Below, in pieces: positions 19,457 to 29,336 of a stretch of 64,000 bases of DNA. Location: contig CACBAM010000003.1 of the NCBI GenBank assembly GCA_902537215.1, forward strand, positions 62,001 to 126,000. Direction: 5' to 3'. The notes below the pieces were generated by a model. The model made no database searches. It saw only the letters and a program-made list of their open reading frames with translations, and was not told the origin of the DNA. Origin of the DNA: an uncultured Alphaproteobacteria bacterium. GTDB lineage: Bacteria > Pseudomonadota > Alphaproteobacteria > Rhodobacterales > Rhodobacteraceae. Numbering within the stretch: position 1 is the stretch's first letter; every line of letters begins with the position of its first letter. A program made the translations under genes and the position numbers.

Positions 19457-19464
19457 GTGAAACT
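19449..19464. other. parS site 2 (15 of 16 bases)
   Basis: TGTTTCACGTGAAACT at 19449-19464 matches parS except for the last base. It spans the GTG start codon of mnmG, the 7-bp gap and the last base of the mnmE stop codon. The mismatched base is the final A of that TAA on the minus strand, so restoring the palindrome would destroy the stop. It lies 1.9 kb from site 1. Confidence 0.85.
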
Positions 19465-20762
19465 TACTTTCCTATGCAAAAACTTTTAAATATAATACCC
19501 AAAACCTCCTCGGTGTCTATTCTTCCTGTCAACTCCTCTATAATTTTTAGACAATCCCTCGCTTTTTCTGCGAGAAGCTCAGCATCCAGGCCATCTTTTA
19601 TGTTGGACGTCAAATCCGAGAGAAGTATCACTAAATTATTAATTTTTGACTGCTGTCTATATGTAGCTATCACCCCATTACTACTATAAAATCTTGGTAA
19701 CTTTGTCTCTATTAAACCAATAGCTTCTTTTATTCCCAAACCCGTTTTGCCTGATATACCTTTAAACCTAGTATTGTTTCCTCTATCAGCTTTAGCTTTA
19801 AAAACAAGATCATCAGAACCTACTTTTACACCAATAGTCTTTAAATCAGACTCCTTATTTACTAAAAAAATCTTAAAAACAACCTCTTTCAGCCGTTTTT
19901 TTAGCGCTGTAATTCCTTTTTTTTCTATAATATCGTTTGTTTTCCTCAGCCCTGCAGTATCTAAAAACGTGACAAAAATTCCATTTATTTGAATTTTAGA
20001 CTCAATTATATCTCGAGTTGTACCAGCTATCCTCGAAGTAAGAGAAATATCTCGTTTTGACAAATAGTTAATCAAGGTTGACTTTCCTACGTTTGGTGGT
20101 CCAATTATCGCTATGTTAAGCCCTTCCTTTATAGACCTTACGCCTTTGAAGTTGTCTAGCTCTTTCTTGAGCAACTCTAAAAGACCTGATATCATGTTTA
20201 GAACCTCTACATCACCTAAATCCTGATCATTAAAATCAATATCTGCTTCTAAAAAAGCTAAAATAGATACAACTTTTGATCTCCATACGCCAACCTTTCT
20301 TGAAATAACACCATCAAGTGAATCGAATGATATTTTTCTTTGAGCTTCCGTCTCTGCTCTTAATAAATCAGACAATCCCTCTATCTGAATTAAGTCCATT
20401 TTCCCATTATAAAAAGCTTGTCTTGTAAATTCACCCTCCTCTGCAGGTCTTATACTTAGTTCAGATCCACATTGAGTTAAAATCGAAGCTAGTTTGTTGA
20501 TTATAGCAATACTACCATGACAATGGATCTCTACTGTTTTCTCTCCCGTGTAACTATCATTTTTTTTGAATGCAATCACGATACATTTATCGATTATTTC
20601 GCCTTGCCAAAAGATCTTTCTTAGAGACGCGAGCCTGTTTTCAGGGACTTTCGATTTTGTTATTTTCCTCAAAACAGAAAAAGCATTAGGTCCTGATATT
20701 CTGAATACTGATATAGCTGAAATCCCAGGCACAGTAGAAAGAGCGAAAATTGTGTCTTTCAT
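19464..20762 (-). CDS. mnmE: tRNA uridine-34 modification GTPase MnmE (TrmE)
   Basis: GTPase partner of MnmG, 432 residues. It has the N-terminal tetrahydrofolate-binding domain ([31 protein letters not shown]), a helical domain, an inserted G domain with G1 [10 protein letters not shown] near residue 217, the TTRD switch, G3 DTAGLRKT near residue 263 and G4 NKESD, and the C-terminal CIGK whose Cys is essential. All expected elements are present. It lies 8 bp downstream of rho in the minus-strand block. Confidence 0.96.
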   Translation of the reverse strand: MKDTIFALSTVPGISAISVFRISGPNAFSVLRKITKSKVPENRLASLRKIFWQGEIIDKCIVIAFKKNDSYTGEKTVEIHCHGSIAIINKLASILTQCGSELSIRPAEEGEFTRQAFYNGKMDLIQIEGLSDLLRAETEAQRKISFDSLDGVISRKVGVWRSKVVSILAFLEADIDFNDQDLGDVEVLNMISGLLELLKKELDNFKGVRSIKEGLNIAIIGPPNVGKSTLINYLSKRDISLTSRIAGTTRDIIESKIQINGIFVTFLDTAGLRKTNDIIEKKGITALKKRLKEVVFKIFLVNKESDLKTIGVKVGSDDLVFKAKADRGNNTRFKGISGKTGLGIKEAIGLIETKLPRFYSSNGVIATYRQQSKINNLVILLSDLTSNIKDGLDAELLAEKARDCLKIIEELTGRIDTEEVLGIIFKSFCIGK

Positions 20763-20770
20763 AGTTTATA

Positions 20771-22054
20771 TCAGGTATTCATTGAATCAAAAAAATCACT
20801 GTTAGTTTTTGTTTGTTTTAACTTCTCTAAAAGAAACTCTACAGCATCTGTTGTTCCCATAGGATTGAGAATACGCCTTAAAACAAATATTTTTGTAAGT
20901 TCTTTTTTGTCTATGAGAAGGTCTTCTTTTCTTGTACCCGATTTTAATATATCGATAGCTGGAAAAACTCTCTTATCAGCCACTTTTCTGTCTAATACAA
21001 GCTCAGAATTACCTGTGCCTTTAAATTCTTCAAATATGACCTCATCCATTCTACTTCCGGTATCGATTAAAGCTGTAGCTATAATAGTTAACGAACCACC
21101 CTCTTCTATATTTCTAGCGGCTCCAAAAAATCTTTTTGGTCTTTGCAATGCGTTCGCATCTACTCCACCTGTTAAAACTTTTCCAGAAGAAGGCACAACT
21201 GTGTTATATGCCCTTCCTAATCTTGTAATTGAGTCAAGAAGTATCACGACATCTCTTTTATGCTCCACTAATCTTTTAGCTTTTTCAATTACCATCTCTG
21301 CAACTGCTACATGCCTAGTTGCTGGTTCATCAAAAGTTGACGAAATAACCTCGCCTTTAACAGATCTTTGCATATCTGTCACTTCCTCAGGTCGTTCATC
21401 AACCAACAGGACAATCAAAAAACATTCTGGATGGTTTTTCTCAATTGAATGAGCAATGTTTTGCAATATTACTGTTTTTCCTGTTCTAGGGGGAGCTACA
21501 ATTAATGATCTTTGACCTTTACCTATAGGTGCCACTAAATCAATTACTCGGGCTGATTTGTCTTTTATCGTTGGATCATCTAGCTCCAATCCTATCCTTT
21601 CGTCTGGATAAAGTGGTGTTAAATTATCGAAGTGGATCTTGTGCTTAGCCTTTTCCATTTCAAGGAAGTTTATTTTAGTAACCTTCACTAATCCGAAGTA
21701 CCTTTCACCCTCTTTAGGTGCCCTAATTACCCCTTCGACGGTGTCTCCTGTTCTCAAAGAAAACTTTTTTATTTTACTCGGACTTACGTATATATCATCT
21801 GGCCCAGGCAAATAATTAGCGTCGGTTGATCTTAAAAAACCAAAACCATCTTGCAACACCTCTAATACACCATCACCAGATATCTCAACACCGTCCTCTG
21901 CCATATCCTTTAATATCGAAAACATCATATCGCCTTTTCTCATCGATGATGCATTCTCAATTTCTAACTTTTCGGCTAGCTTTAATAGATCGCTTGGGCT
22001 CTGAGTTTTAAGTTCTGCTAGAGATAGCTGCTTTGTGTTATCTATATCAACCAT
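20771..22054 (-). CDS. rho: Transcription termination factor Rho
   Basis: Hexameric RNA helicase for factor-dependent termination, 427 residues. The cold-shock-like RNA-binding domain includes [17 protein letters not shown] and the [15 protein letters not shown] block (about residues 60-100). The ATPase has [17 protein letters not shown] (P-loop, about residues 175-191), [10 protein letters not shown], the [17 protein letters not shown] motif and the [12 protein letters not shown]-loop region. Few intrinsic terminators are visible at gene ends in this window, so Rho may carry much of the termination load (inference). Confidence 0.97.
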   Translation of the reverse strand: MVDIDNTKQLSLAELKTQSPSDLLKLAEKLEIENASSMRKGDMMFSILKDMAEDGVEISGDGVLEVLQDGFGFLRSTDANYLPGPDDIYVSPSKIKKFSLRTGDTVEGVIRAPKEGERYFGLVKVTKINFLEMEKAKHKIHFDNLTPLYPDERIGLELDDPTIKDKSARVIDLVAPIGKGQRSLIVAPPRTGKTVILQNIAHSIEKNHPECFLIVLLVDERPEEVTDMQRSVKGEVISSTFDEPATRHVAVAEMVIEKAKRLVEHKRDVVILLDSITRLGRAYNTVVPSSGKVLTGGVDANALQRPKRFFGAARNIEEGGSLTIIATALIDTGSRMDEVIFEEFKGTGNSELVLDRKVADKRVFPAIDILKSGTRKEDLLIDKKELTKIFVLRRILNPMGTTDAVEFLLEKLKQTKTNSDFFDSMNT

Positions 22055-22156
22055 TAATTTTAAGGATTTATAACTAGTATAGGGAAATTTTTGGCATTAC
22101 TCTTAACTTGTTTGTTTTTATTTGTCAATAATTTATATAAATTTACTGTTTAAGAA

Positions 22157-23188
22157 CTAAAATTTTAATCCTTTGATGAAATTAACTGCTAATTCCACAT
22201 TTTCCACTTTAGCATCTGGAGTTATCCCATGTCCAAGATTAAAGACGTATGGGTAAGTTTTAAAATCTTCCGTGACTTTCTTTAATTCTTGAAATAATAC
22301 TTCCTTACTCTGAGTTAAAAAAATAGGGTCTAAATTTCCTTGGATAATCTTTTTTGGTTGAATTTTATTTGCAATCCACTTTCTGTCTAAAAATTGATCA
22401 ACAGCCAAAACATCAAAGCATTGTTCATTAGAGAAATTACTATATATTGTATTAACTGCTCTCGGAAATACTATAAATGGTATATTGGAGTACTTCTTTT
22501 TTATCTCGCTCACTATTTTTTTTATTGGATTTAAAGAGTACCGTAAAACCATATCAGCATTTAACGCCCCCGCCCAACTATCAAAAATCTTAATAACGTC
22601 TGCTCCCGATTTAATTTGCATTATCAAATATTCTATCGTTGCGTCTGTTAATAAGTTTATAATTTCTTCAAACTCTTTGTTGTTTTCAATTAAGAACCTT
22701 TTGGCCGTTAATGACCCCTGCTCTCCTTTTCCATTGATTAAATAAGTTGCTAGCGTCCATGGAGCACCCGCGAAACCTATTAATGGAACGTCCTTTGGGA
22801 GCTGTTTCTTCAATTTTTTTATAGTTTCATATACTGGAAAAAGCTTTTCATGTATCTGCGTTAAGTCACTAATTCTCTCAATATCTTTCTTGTTTTTGAC
22901 TGGATCTAATAATGGTCCTTGGCCCTCAACAAATTGAACTCTAACGCCTAGGGCATCTAATATTAATAAAATGTCCGCGAATAAAATAGCTGCATCAAAT
23001 CCAAATCTATCTATAGGTTGTAAAGTAACCTCAGTAGCTAAATCAGAGTTGTAACACAGATCTAGAAAGGAACCAGCTCTCTTTCTAGTACTACGATACT
23101 CGCTTAAATATCGACCTGCTTGGCGCATAAACCATATAGGCGGTCTTTCGACAGATTGACCATTTACACATTCTAGAAACAAATTCAT
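22157..23188 (-). CDS. hemE: Uroporphyrinogen decarboxylase HemE
   Basis: Decarboxylates the four acetate side chains of uroporphyrinogen III to give coproporphyrinogen III (heme pathway). The 343-residue product has the N-terminal signature RPPIWFMRQAGRYLSEYR near residues 16-33, the FGFDAAILFADI segment with the catalytic Asp, GFAGAPWTLATYLI, and the C-terminal NLGHGITPDAKVENV. hemE next to the replication origin is an alphaproteobacterial trait known from Caulobacter and Rickettsia. hemC, hemD and hemW are elsewhere in the window. Confidence 0.97.
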   Translation of the reverse strand: MNLFLECVNGQSVERPPIWFMRQAGRYLSEYRSTRKRAGSFLDLCYNSDLATEVTLQPIDRFGFDAAILFADILLILDALGVRVQFVEGQGPLLDPVKNKKDIERISDLTQIHEKLFPVYETIKKLKKQLPKDVPLIGFAGAPWTLATYLINGKGEQGSLTAKRFLIENNKEFEEIINLLTDATIEYLIMQIKSGADVIKIFDSWAGALNADMVLRYSLNPIKKIVSEIKKKYSNIPFIVFPRAVNTIYSNFSNEQCFDVLAVDQFLDRKWIANKIQPKKIIQGNLDPIFLTQSKEVLFQELKKVTEDFKTYPYVFNLGHGITPDAKVENVELAVNFIKGLKF

Positions 23189-23471
23189 ATTAAATTATAT
23201 AATATATTAGTTGTATGTAGTATATAAACAAAAAAATGGGGACTGATTTATAGATAGTGTTTAATCCACAAGCAATTATTTGTTATTAACAGTATAACTC
23301 ATTAAAAACGCTGGGAAATTTTTTAATTTTAAACAACTTAAATGAGATGTCAGTATTTACTTAAAATGTGGGCTGAGTTGTTGAAAAAAAATAATAGTTT
23401 ATAATAAAAAGTAATTTGTTATAAAGTTGACGAAATAACTAACATAACTATTGTTTAATCAACAGACCATT
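23189..23471. other. Candidate chromosomal replication origin (oriC)
   Basis: A 283-bp AT-rich non-coding region between minus-strand hemE and plus-strand aroE. Transcription diverges from it: hemE to parB run left, aroE-coaE-dnaQ run right. The flanking order hemE / aroE-coaE-dnaQ-secB is that around Cori of Caulobacter, without the DUF299 and maf genes found there. Two near-consensus DnaA boxes (8 of 9 against TTATNCACA) are visible: TAATCCACA at 23262-23270 and TTATTAACA at 23283-23291, 21 bp apart, about two helical turns. AT tracts flank them. No GANTC site and no TTAA-N7-TTAA CtrA box was seen. parAB and parS are 4-8 kb away. GC skew was not computed. Confidence 0.45.
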
Positions 23472-24317
23472 ATGGATAAAAATACAACTGAAACACCCCC
23501 ATATTTAGCAGGAGTAATTGGTCATCCAATATCCCATAGCAAATCACCAAAACTTCATAACTATTGGCTATCAAAGTACAACATTAACGGTTTCTATATT
23601 CCATTTTCTGTAACTACAGACAAACTTCAAGCTTCCATAAAAAGCTTAATGAGTCTTGGATTTAGCGGTGTTAATGTAACAATACCCCATAAAACCAATG
23701 TTCTTTCTTTTGCGGACTCAGTCACAGACAGAGCTGCATTAATCGGTGCAGCTAACACCTTATATTTTAGTAAGAATGGTAAGGTTCATGCTGATAACAC
23801 AGATGGCTACGGATTCATTCAAAACATTATTGATGAAATTCCAGAATATGACTTTTATGATAAAACAGCACTAATTTATGGTGCCGGTGGATCAGCGAGA
23901 GCTATCGCTTCAGCATTAATATCTAATGGCGTAAAAGAAGTAGGTATAACCAATAGAACCCGCTCGAAAGCTCAAATAATTTCTGAGGATTTGGGTGCTA
24001 AAGTAGCAGTGGTGGACTGGCGAGCAGCCCCCGAAACAATTGGAAAAGCAGATTTAATAATCAATGCGACATCTATGGGAATGATTGGACAACCTGAATT
24101 TTCGCAGCCAATATCAAGAGCAAAAAAGACTGCGCTAGTAATCGATATTGTGTATAATCCACTGGTTACTGAGCTTTTAAAAGAGGCTACGAAACTAAAG
24201 CTAAAGACTGTAGGTGGGATAGGAATGCTTATAAATCAAGCTGTTCCCGGTTTTGAACATTGGTTCCAAAAATCACCCATCATCGATGACGAAATCAGAA
24301 AGTTCATCGTTGAATAA
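23472..24317 (+). CDS. aroE: Shikimate dehydrogenase AroE
   Basis: NADP-dependent reduction of 3-dehydroshikimate in aromatic amino acid synthesis. The 281-residue product has the substrate motif GHPISHSKSPKLHNYWL near the N terminus, GVNVTIPHKT with the catalytic Lys, NTDGYGF with the catalytic Asp, the nucleotide-binding loop GAGGSARAIASAL near residue 137, and GGIGMLINQAVPGFEHW at the C terminus. I prefer the ATG at 23472; a TTG at 23451 is in frame but adds non-conserved residues reaching into the candidate origin. Confidence 0.95.
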   Translation: MDKNTTETPPYLAGVIGHPISHSKSPKLHNYWLSKYNINGFYIPFSVTTDKLQASIKSLMSLGFSGVNVTIPHKTNVLSFADSVTDRAALIGAANTLYFSKNGKVHADNTDGYGFIQNIIDEIPEYDFYDKTALIYGAGGSARAIASALISNGVKEVGITNRTRSKAQIISEDLGAKVAVVDWRAAPETIGKADLIINATSMGMIGQPEFSQPISRAKKTALVIDIVYNPLVTELLKEATKLKLKTVGGIGMLINQAVPGFEHWFQKSPIIDDEIRKFIVE

Positions 24318-24915
24318 AAAGAAAAGGTTTGTTCTCGGCTTAACAGGCTCTATTGCTATGGGTAAAACAACCGTATCTAACATGTTTCGGGATCTAGGCG
24401 TCCGAGTTTGGTGTGCAGATAATGAAGTTAACGAACTATACAAAATTAATGGAGCCGCAACAAAAATCTTTTCTAATGAATTTCCTAGTGTTGTAACAAA
24501 GACTGGAGTTGATAAAAAGAAATTACGAAACTTGATTCATAAAGATAATGCAATACTTAAAAAAGTAGAAAGAATAGTTCATCCTCTATTAGAAACTTCA
24601 AAGGTTGATTTTAAAAGATCTAATAGAGATCTACCTCTAATTATCTTCGACATTCCCCTTTTGTTTGAAAAACAACAAGAGGGAAACTTTGACGCTGTTC
24701 TAGTTGTAACTGCTTCAGAGTTGACACAGAAGAAAAGAGTACTGAGAAGAAAAAATGTAAAAGAGCAAGATTTTAAGCTTATAAAGCGCAACCAAATGAA
24801 CGAACAAGAGAAAATAAAAAGAGCTGACTTTCTAATAAACACTGACAAGAGTTTATTAGAAACAAAACAGGATGTACTAGAAATATACCAAAAGATTAAA
24901 GGACTTTTGATATAA
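24310..24915 (+). CDS. coaE: Dephospho-CoA kinase CoaE
   Basis: Last step of coenzyme A synthesis: ATP-dependent phosphorylation of dephospho-CoA. The P-loop GLTGSIAMGKTTVSNMF and the following VWCADNEVNELY segment are diagnostic; FDIPLLFE marks the substrate lid and VLRRKNVKEQDFKLIKRNQM the C-terminal helices. Starts are ambiguous: TTG at 24310 places the P-loop at the usual distance and overlaps aroE by 8 bases, while ATG codons at 24286 and 24253 would lengthen the N terminus and overlap aroE further. None has a strong Shine-Dalgarno. Confidence 0.93.
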   Translation: MNKKKRFVLGLTGSIAMGKTTVSNMFRDLGVRVWCADNEVNELYKINGAATKIFSNEFPSVVTKTGVDKKKLRNLIHKDNAILKKVERIVHPLLETSKVDFKRSNRDLPLIIFDIPLLFEKQQEGNFDAVLVVTASELTQKKRVLRRKNVKEQDFKLIKRNQMNEQEKIKRADFLINTDKSLLETKQDVLEIYQKIKGLLI

Positions 24916-24916
24916 A

Positions 24917-25642
24917 ATGAGGGAAGTCGTCTTAGACACAGAAACTACGGGTCTGAATCCCGATAAAGGAGATCGAATAATTGAAATAGGAGCTATAGAG
25001 CTTGTTAACCACATTCCAACAGGAAATACATTTCACTGCTATTTAAATCCTTTATTAGAGGGAGAAATGCCAATTGAATCTTTTAAAGTTCATGGTCTAT
25101 CAGTAGATTTTTTATCAGACAAACCACTATTTTCTGAGATGATAGAAAATTTAATTATATTCATTGCTGATTCAAAACTAATAATTCATAATGCAAAGTT
25201 TGATATAGGATTTATAAATCACGAAATACAGAGACTCGAGAATAGCAATTTTGAAGTATATGATAAACTACCCTATAAGGAAATACCAAGCGAAAAAATA
25301 ATCGACACCTTAGAGATGGCAAAAAAAATATACCCTGGAAAATCAGTTTCTCTGGATTCCTTGTGTATTAAGTTTGGTATAGATAACAAACGAAAAGGTA
25401 AACATGGAGCACTTATCGATAGCGAAATACTGTCAGAAGTCTATCTAGAATTAGCAGGGGGAAAACAACCCGGTTTTGAATTTTCAAAAGTAGGCTCTGA
25501 AACTGATGATAAAAATAAAAAAACAGGAGAAAAAGGGAATTTTATTAGAAAAAATCCGTTAGCTGAAAGTAGAGTGTCCCAAAAAGAAATGGAGCTACAC
25601 ATGGAATTTATTTCTAAAATGAAGAAGAACTTTTGGTACTAG
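24917..25642 (+). CDS. dnaQ: DNA polymerase III epsilon subunit (3'-5' proofreading exonuclease)
   Basis: Proofreading exonuclease of the replicative polymerase, 241 residues. DEDDh motifs are complete: VLDTETTGLNP (ExoI, residues 5-15), HNAKFDIGFINHE (ExoII, near residue 93) and KHGALIDSEILSEVYL (ExoIIIe with catalytic His and Asp, near residue 160). The C-terminal 60 residues are charged and would contact the alpha subunit. It starts one base after coaE and its stop codon TAG overlaps the stop of convergent secB (shared CTAG). Confidence 0.95.
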   Translation: MREVVLDTETTGLNPDKGDRIIEIGAIELVNHIPTGNTFHCYLNPLLEGEMPIESFKVHGLSVDFLSDKPLFSEMIENLIIFIADSKLIIHNAKFDIGFINHEIQRLENSNFEVYDKLPYKEIPSEKIIDTLEMAKKIYPGKSVSLDSLCIKFGIDNKRKGKHGALIDSEILSEVYLELAGGKQPGFEFSKVGSETDDKNKKTGEKGNFIRKNPLAESRVSQKEMELHMEFISKMKKNFWY

Positions 25643-26118
25643 TTTTTCCGTTTAGTGTTATATAGATCGAAAAAGTTAATATTTTTGATGTCGATGTTCG
25701 GCAAACCACTCTCAATCATTATATGAGATATTAATCTCCTTATATATGGGAAAAGTATCTTTGGACACTCAATCTTTATTTGCTTTTCTAGTAAGTCTTC
25801 GGTTACGTTCGGAAGCTTGAATAAACCACAATAAGTCAGTTCTAGTATAAACGCCGTTTTTTGGTTAATTTTAGCTTCCAAATTAACAATCAGGGAAACC
25901 ATTACTTGATTTTCATCTCGTTGTCTATTTTCAATTTCTATGTTGAGAGAAAAATCTGTCTTCCCCTTAAAATCTTCTTCTGTAAAGTAGGCAACCGCCT
26001 CCTTTTTTTCAAAAGACATATCTTTGACGAATTGCGATAAAAGCTCTATGTCATGATTAAATAGTAAATTCTCGATATAGTAGCTATATTCATCTGAATC
26101 TATTTGTTTAGAAGACAT
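25639..26118 (-). CDS. secB: Protein-export chaperone SecB
   Basis: Tetrameric cytosolic chaperone that keeps preproteins unfolded and delivers them to SecA. The 159-residue protein shows the typical alternating strands (FSLNIEIENRQRDENQVMVS, KTAFILELTYCGLFKL) and the block ECPKILFPYIRRLISHIMIESGLP near residues 115-138, characteristic of SecB. The position next to dnaQ-coaE-aroE matches other alphaproteobacteria. The gene is divergent from the Tim44-like gene. Confidence 0.94.
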   Translation of the reverse strand: MSSKQIDSDEYSYYIENLLFNHDIELLSQFVKDMSFEKKEAVAYFTEEDFKGKTDFSLNIEIENRQRDENQVMVSLIVNLEAKINQKTAFILELTYCGLFKLPNVTEDLLEKQIKIECPKILFPYIRRLISHIMIESGLPNIDIKNINFFDLYNTKRKN

Positions 26119-26258
26119 AGAATTTTTAACTTTTATTTATTGTAGGGAACTATATACTCCATCTTACAGGTGGACACAATAAAATTAAATCTTATATATG
26201 TATTTTAATAGTTTTTTTCCTTTTTGAAGGAATAGAAATAAGAATTGGACAATAGAGA

Positions 26259-26912
26259 ATGTTACAAATATTTATACTAGCAGCTGTAGCTATATTTCTA
26301 TTTTGGCGATTGAGAGCAGTACTTGGTTCTAGAGATGGTTTTGAGAAGACCGTCAACGAGATTAAAGAATCAAGCGATATAGTCAGTAACTCGAGGGTTA
26401 TAGATGAAACAAAAAATGATAATCCTGATGATGATATTTTCGATTACGTTGAGGAAAACAGTAAAAATGCTCAGGCCTTCAAAAAGATGAAAGAGTTTGA
26501 TAGCGACTTTAGTGTGAATAAATTCGTTTCAGGTGCAAAGATGGCATATGAAATGATTCTGATGGCCTTCGAAAGAGGTGATACTGAAAAACTAAAAACT
26601 CTTTTGGAAAAGAAGGTATTAACAAGTTTCAAGTCAGTTATAGACAAGAGAAAAAAAGATGGGTTTATTGTTGATGCAAAATTTATAGGAATGAGAGACA
26701 TAAGAATAATCAACGCCTCATTTAGTCAAAAAACAAAAATTGCTGACGTTACCTTATCATTCAAATCTGAAATAACTACTGTTGTAAAGGACAGTAAGGG
26801 AGATATAATCGAAGGCCATCCAGATGAGATAAAGAAACAAAAAGACACTTGGGTTTTCACCAAAAATCTATCTGATAGAAGCCCTGTATGGTTTTTAAAA
26901 TCCACTCTATGA
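26259..26912 (+). CDS. Tim44-like domain membrane-anchored protein
   Basis: A 217-residue protein with one N-terminal transmembrane helix (residues 1-18), a charged, probably disordered linker (about residues 25-75) and a C-terminal Tim44-like domain beginning near FKKMKEFDSDFSVNKFVSGA, with the conserved features FERGDTEKLKTLL and WVFTKNL. This is the alphaproteobacterial Tim44/TimA adaptor family, relatives of mitochondrial Tim44, usually found next to secB. The bacterial function is not firmly known; periplasmic or membrane adaptor roles have been proposed. The smr start overlaps its stop codon (ATGA). Confidence 0.85.
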   Translation: MLQIFILAAVAIFLFWRLRAVLGSRDGFEKTVNEIKESSDIVSNSRVIDETKNDNPDDDIFDYVEENSKNAQAFKKMKEFDSDFSVNKFVSGAKMAYEMILMAFERGDTEKLKTLLEKKVLTSFKSVIDKRKKDGFIVDAKFIGMRDIRIINASFSQKTKIADVTLSFKSEITTVVKDSKGDIIEGHPDEIKKQKDTWVFTKNLSDRSPVWFLKSTL

Positions 26913-27492
26913 GAAAAGAAAGAATCATGCAAAAAACCAAAGATCAGATATTGTGGGAAGATTTTGTTGTTAAGAACAATATAAAAAAAAAATTTCAAGT
27001 GACAGTGAAACTAATTCAAGTAACTTAAGTTACAAAGATACTTTCTTAACCAACGACCCTGTTTCTCATTCAGATAAAAAGTTAGGTAGCTTTGTAAATG
27101 CGAAACATATTTCTAAAATGAGCTCTCCTAAACTTGATGTAAACATCGAAAAGAATAAGCTAAAACGAATAAAGAGTGGAAGAATAAATATTGAAGGTTC
27201 CATAGATCTTCATGGATTCTCCTTAAAAGATGCCAAAGAGCGTTTACAACTATTTGTTGGTGAAAGTTTCCATCGCAATAAGCGGCTTTTGTTGATCATC
27301 ACTGGAAAGGGTATAAATTCAAAGCCTAACATTCATGGAAAAAAGCAAACAATTAAAAGTGAAATTAATAAATGGCTCTCAGAAGACTTTTATCGGGATA
27401 AAGTACAGTATATATCGAAGGCTTTGGATAAGCATGGAGGTGAAGGTGCCTACTACTTTTTTCTCTTAAAATCAAAGAACATATTTTCTTAA
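26909..27492 (+). CDS. Smr-domain protein, split by an apparent -1 frameshift
   Basis: The Smr (MutS2 C-terminal-like) domain is clear in the distal part: [33 protein letters not shown] and [12 protein letters not shown]. The proximal part starts at ATG 26909 overlapping the preceding stop codon and reads [20 protein letters not shown], a normal N terminus for this family. The two parts are in different frames: the first runs into TAA about 45 bases after a run of ten A (26983-26992). One extra A would join them into 194 residues. The distal part alone can start at ATG 27118 (124 residues). Possible reasons are transcriptional slippage on the A run, a sequence error, or recent decay. The biochemical role of stand-alone Smr proteins is probably nuclease-like. 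It overlaps the end of convergent hslU by 21 bases. Confidence 0.85.
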
Positions 27493-28782
27493 GTCGGCAG
27501 TTTTGGATAGACTACCAACGTGCTTTTCAACGTGTTTTGAATCGATCACCACTCTTTTCCCTTTTAAGTCAGGTGCATTGAAACTAATGTTTTCAAGCAC
27601 TTTCTCCAAAATTGTATGTAGCCTTCTCGCCCCAATATTTTCAATATTAAAATTTACTTCTTCCGCCAGTGAACATATCTTTTCAATACCATCGTCACCA
27701 AAAATCAGCTCAACACCTTCGGTCTTTATCAATTCAATATACTGTTTGGTAAGACTGTTATCAGTATCAGTTAAAATTCTTTTAAAATGCTCTTTTTTTA
27801 ATGGGCTTAGCTGTACTCTTATAGGAAGACGGCCTTGTAACTCCGGGAGAAGATCAGATGGTTTCGAAAGATGGAAAGCTCCCGAGCAAATAAAAAGAAT
27901 TTGATCTGTTTTAATGGGCCCGTATTTCGTGGATACGATCGTACCTTCAATTAGCGGGAGTAAATCGCGCTGAACCCCTTCTCGACTAACTTCCGCAGAT
28001 TTCGACGTGGAGTTAGTACAAACTTTATCTATCTCATCTATGAAGACGATACCACTTTGTTCTACTCTGGTCTTGGCGTCTTTCTGTATAATTTCATCAT
28101 CCAAAAGCTTTTCCATTTCCTGATCAATAAGTATTTTGTGACTTTCCCTGACCTTTAATTTTTTCTTTTTTTTGAGTGAACCAAAATTTTTCCCAAAAAT
28201 ATCGCTTAGGTTCATTACGCCCATGGAACCACTTTGAGATCCAGGTAAGTCGACCATAGGAAGAGAATTACTTTTTTCAAAGACCTCTATTTCAACTTCC
28301 TTTTCATCTAAAAGGCCGTCTCTCAATTTTTTTCTAAATGACTCTATGGTTGACTCTCTTGCTTCTTCCCCAGCGATGTATTTCAACACAACATTTTCGG
28401 CTTCGCCTTTTGCTTTTTCATAAAGAGACTTACTCATTTCTTGTTTAACTAGAATGATAGCATTTTCTAAGAGATCTCGAATTATTTGATCAACATCTCT
28501 ACCAACGTATCCTACCTCCGTAAATTTTGTAGCTTCGACTTTTAAAAAAGGTGCTTTTGCTAATTTAGACAGGCGACGAGAGATTTCAGTCTTGCCAACA
28601 CCGGTGGGGCCAATCATAAGTAAGTTTTTGGGGTATATTTCATCTTTTATATCATCGGTTAACTGTTGGTGCCTCCACCTATTTCTAAGTGCAATTGCAA
28701 CAGATTTTTTCGCTTCTTCTTGACCTATTATAAATCGATCTAATTCTTTTACTATTTGTTTAGGGGTCAGATTGTTTAACAT
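27472..28782 (-). CDS. hslU: ATP-dependent protease ATPase subunit HslU
   Basis: Unfoldase of the HslUV (ClpYQ) protease, 436 residues. The start [20 protein letters not shown] is diagnostic, followed by Walker [16 protein letters not shown] near residue 52, [18 protein letters not shown] with the pore Gly-Tyr-Val-Gly, an inserted I domain (about residues 110-245), Walker [12 protein letters not shown] and sensor 2 [12 protein letters not shown]. It starts one base after hslV and ends with the C-terminal tail RKYVL that inserts into HslV. Confidence 0.97.
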   Translation of the reverse strand: MLNNLTPKQIVKELDRFIIGQEEAKKSVAIALRNRWRHQQLTDDIKDEIYPKNLLMIGPTGVGKTEISRRLSKLAKAPFLKVEATKFTEVGYVGRDVDQIIRDLLENAIILVKQEMSKSLYEKAKGEAENVVLKYIAGEEARESTIESFRKKLRDGLLDEKEVEIEVFEKSNSLPMVDLPGSQSGSMGVMNLSDIFGKNFGSLKKKKKLKVRESHKILIDQEMEKLLDDEIIQKDAKTRVEQSGIVFIDEIDKVCTNSTSKSAEVSREGVQRDLLPLIEGTIVSTKYGPIKTDQILFICSGAFHLSKPSDLLPELQGRLPIRVQLSPLKKEHFKRILTDTDNSLTKQYIELIKTEGVELIFGDDGIEKICSLAEEVNFNIENIGARRLHTILEKVLENISFNAPDLKGKRVVIDSKHVEKHVGSLSKTADLRKYVL

Positions 28783-28783
28783 G

Positions 28784-29329
28784 TTATATCGAATTCAAAG
28801 TTAAGTGTATTATCTTATCGTTAGTGTAAACACATATTTCTGATGCAATGTTAATAGCTTTTATAGCAATTTCTTCTGAACTCTCTTTCTCTTCGTAAAG
28901 CGCTCTTGCAGCAGCCAAGGCAAAGTTTCCACCAGAGCCCACAGATGCTATATTGTTTTCTGGCTCTAAAACATCACCTGCACCAGTTATTATTAACAGT
29001 TCTACCCCATCAGAAACTACCATCATGGCTTCTAAATTCCTTAAATATTTGTCAGTTCTCCAATCCTTCGCAAGCTCTACTGATGCTTTCGATAATTGAC
29101 CTGGGTATTTTTCAAGTTTCTTTTCCAATCTTTCTATAAGTGTAAAGGCATCAGCAGTTGAACCCGCAAAACCAGCTATGATTTCATACCCTTCATTTTT
29201 TATAGATCTAATTTTTTGTGCTGTGCCTTTTATTATTGTGTTACCTAAACTTACTTGCCCATCGCCTGCAATTGTTACACTTCCATTTTTTCTAACACCA
29301 ACTATAGTTGTTCCATGCATATTATTCAT
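28784..29329 (-). CDS. hslV: ATP-dependent protease proteolytic subunit HslV
   Basis: Proteasome-beta-like peptidase of HslUV, 181 residues. The N terminus has the [11 protein letters not shown] motif; removal of the preceding residues exposes the catalytic Thr. [20 protein letters not shown] and [15 protein letters not shown] are conserved. The annotated ATG at 29329 adds three residues before a second ATG at 29320, which fits the family better. It lies 7 bp after infB, at the end of the rimP-nusA-ylxR-infB run, and I saw no separate heat-shock promoter directly before it. Confidence 0.96.
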   Translation of the reverse strand: MNNMHGTTIVGVRKNGSVTIAGDGQVSLGNTIIKGTAQKIRSIKNEGYEIIAGFAGSTADAFTLIERLEKKLEKYPGQLSKASVELAKDWRTDKYLRNLEAMMVVSDGVELLIITGAGDVLEPENNIASVGSGGNFALAAARALYEEKESSEEIAIKAINIASEICVYTNDKIIHLTLNSI

Positions 29330-29336
29330 ATTTAGG

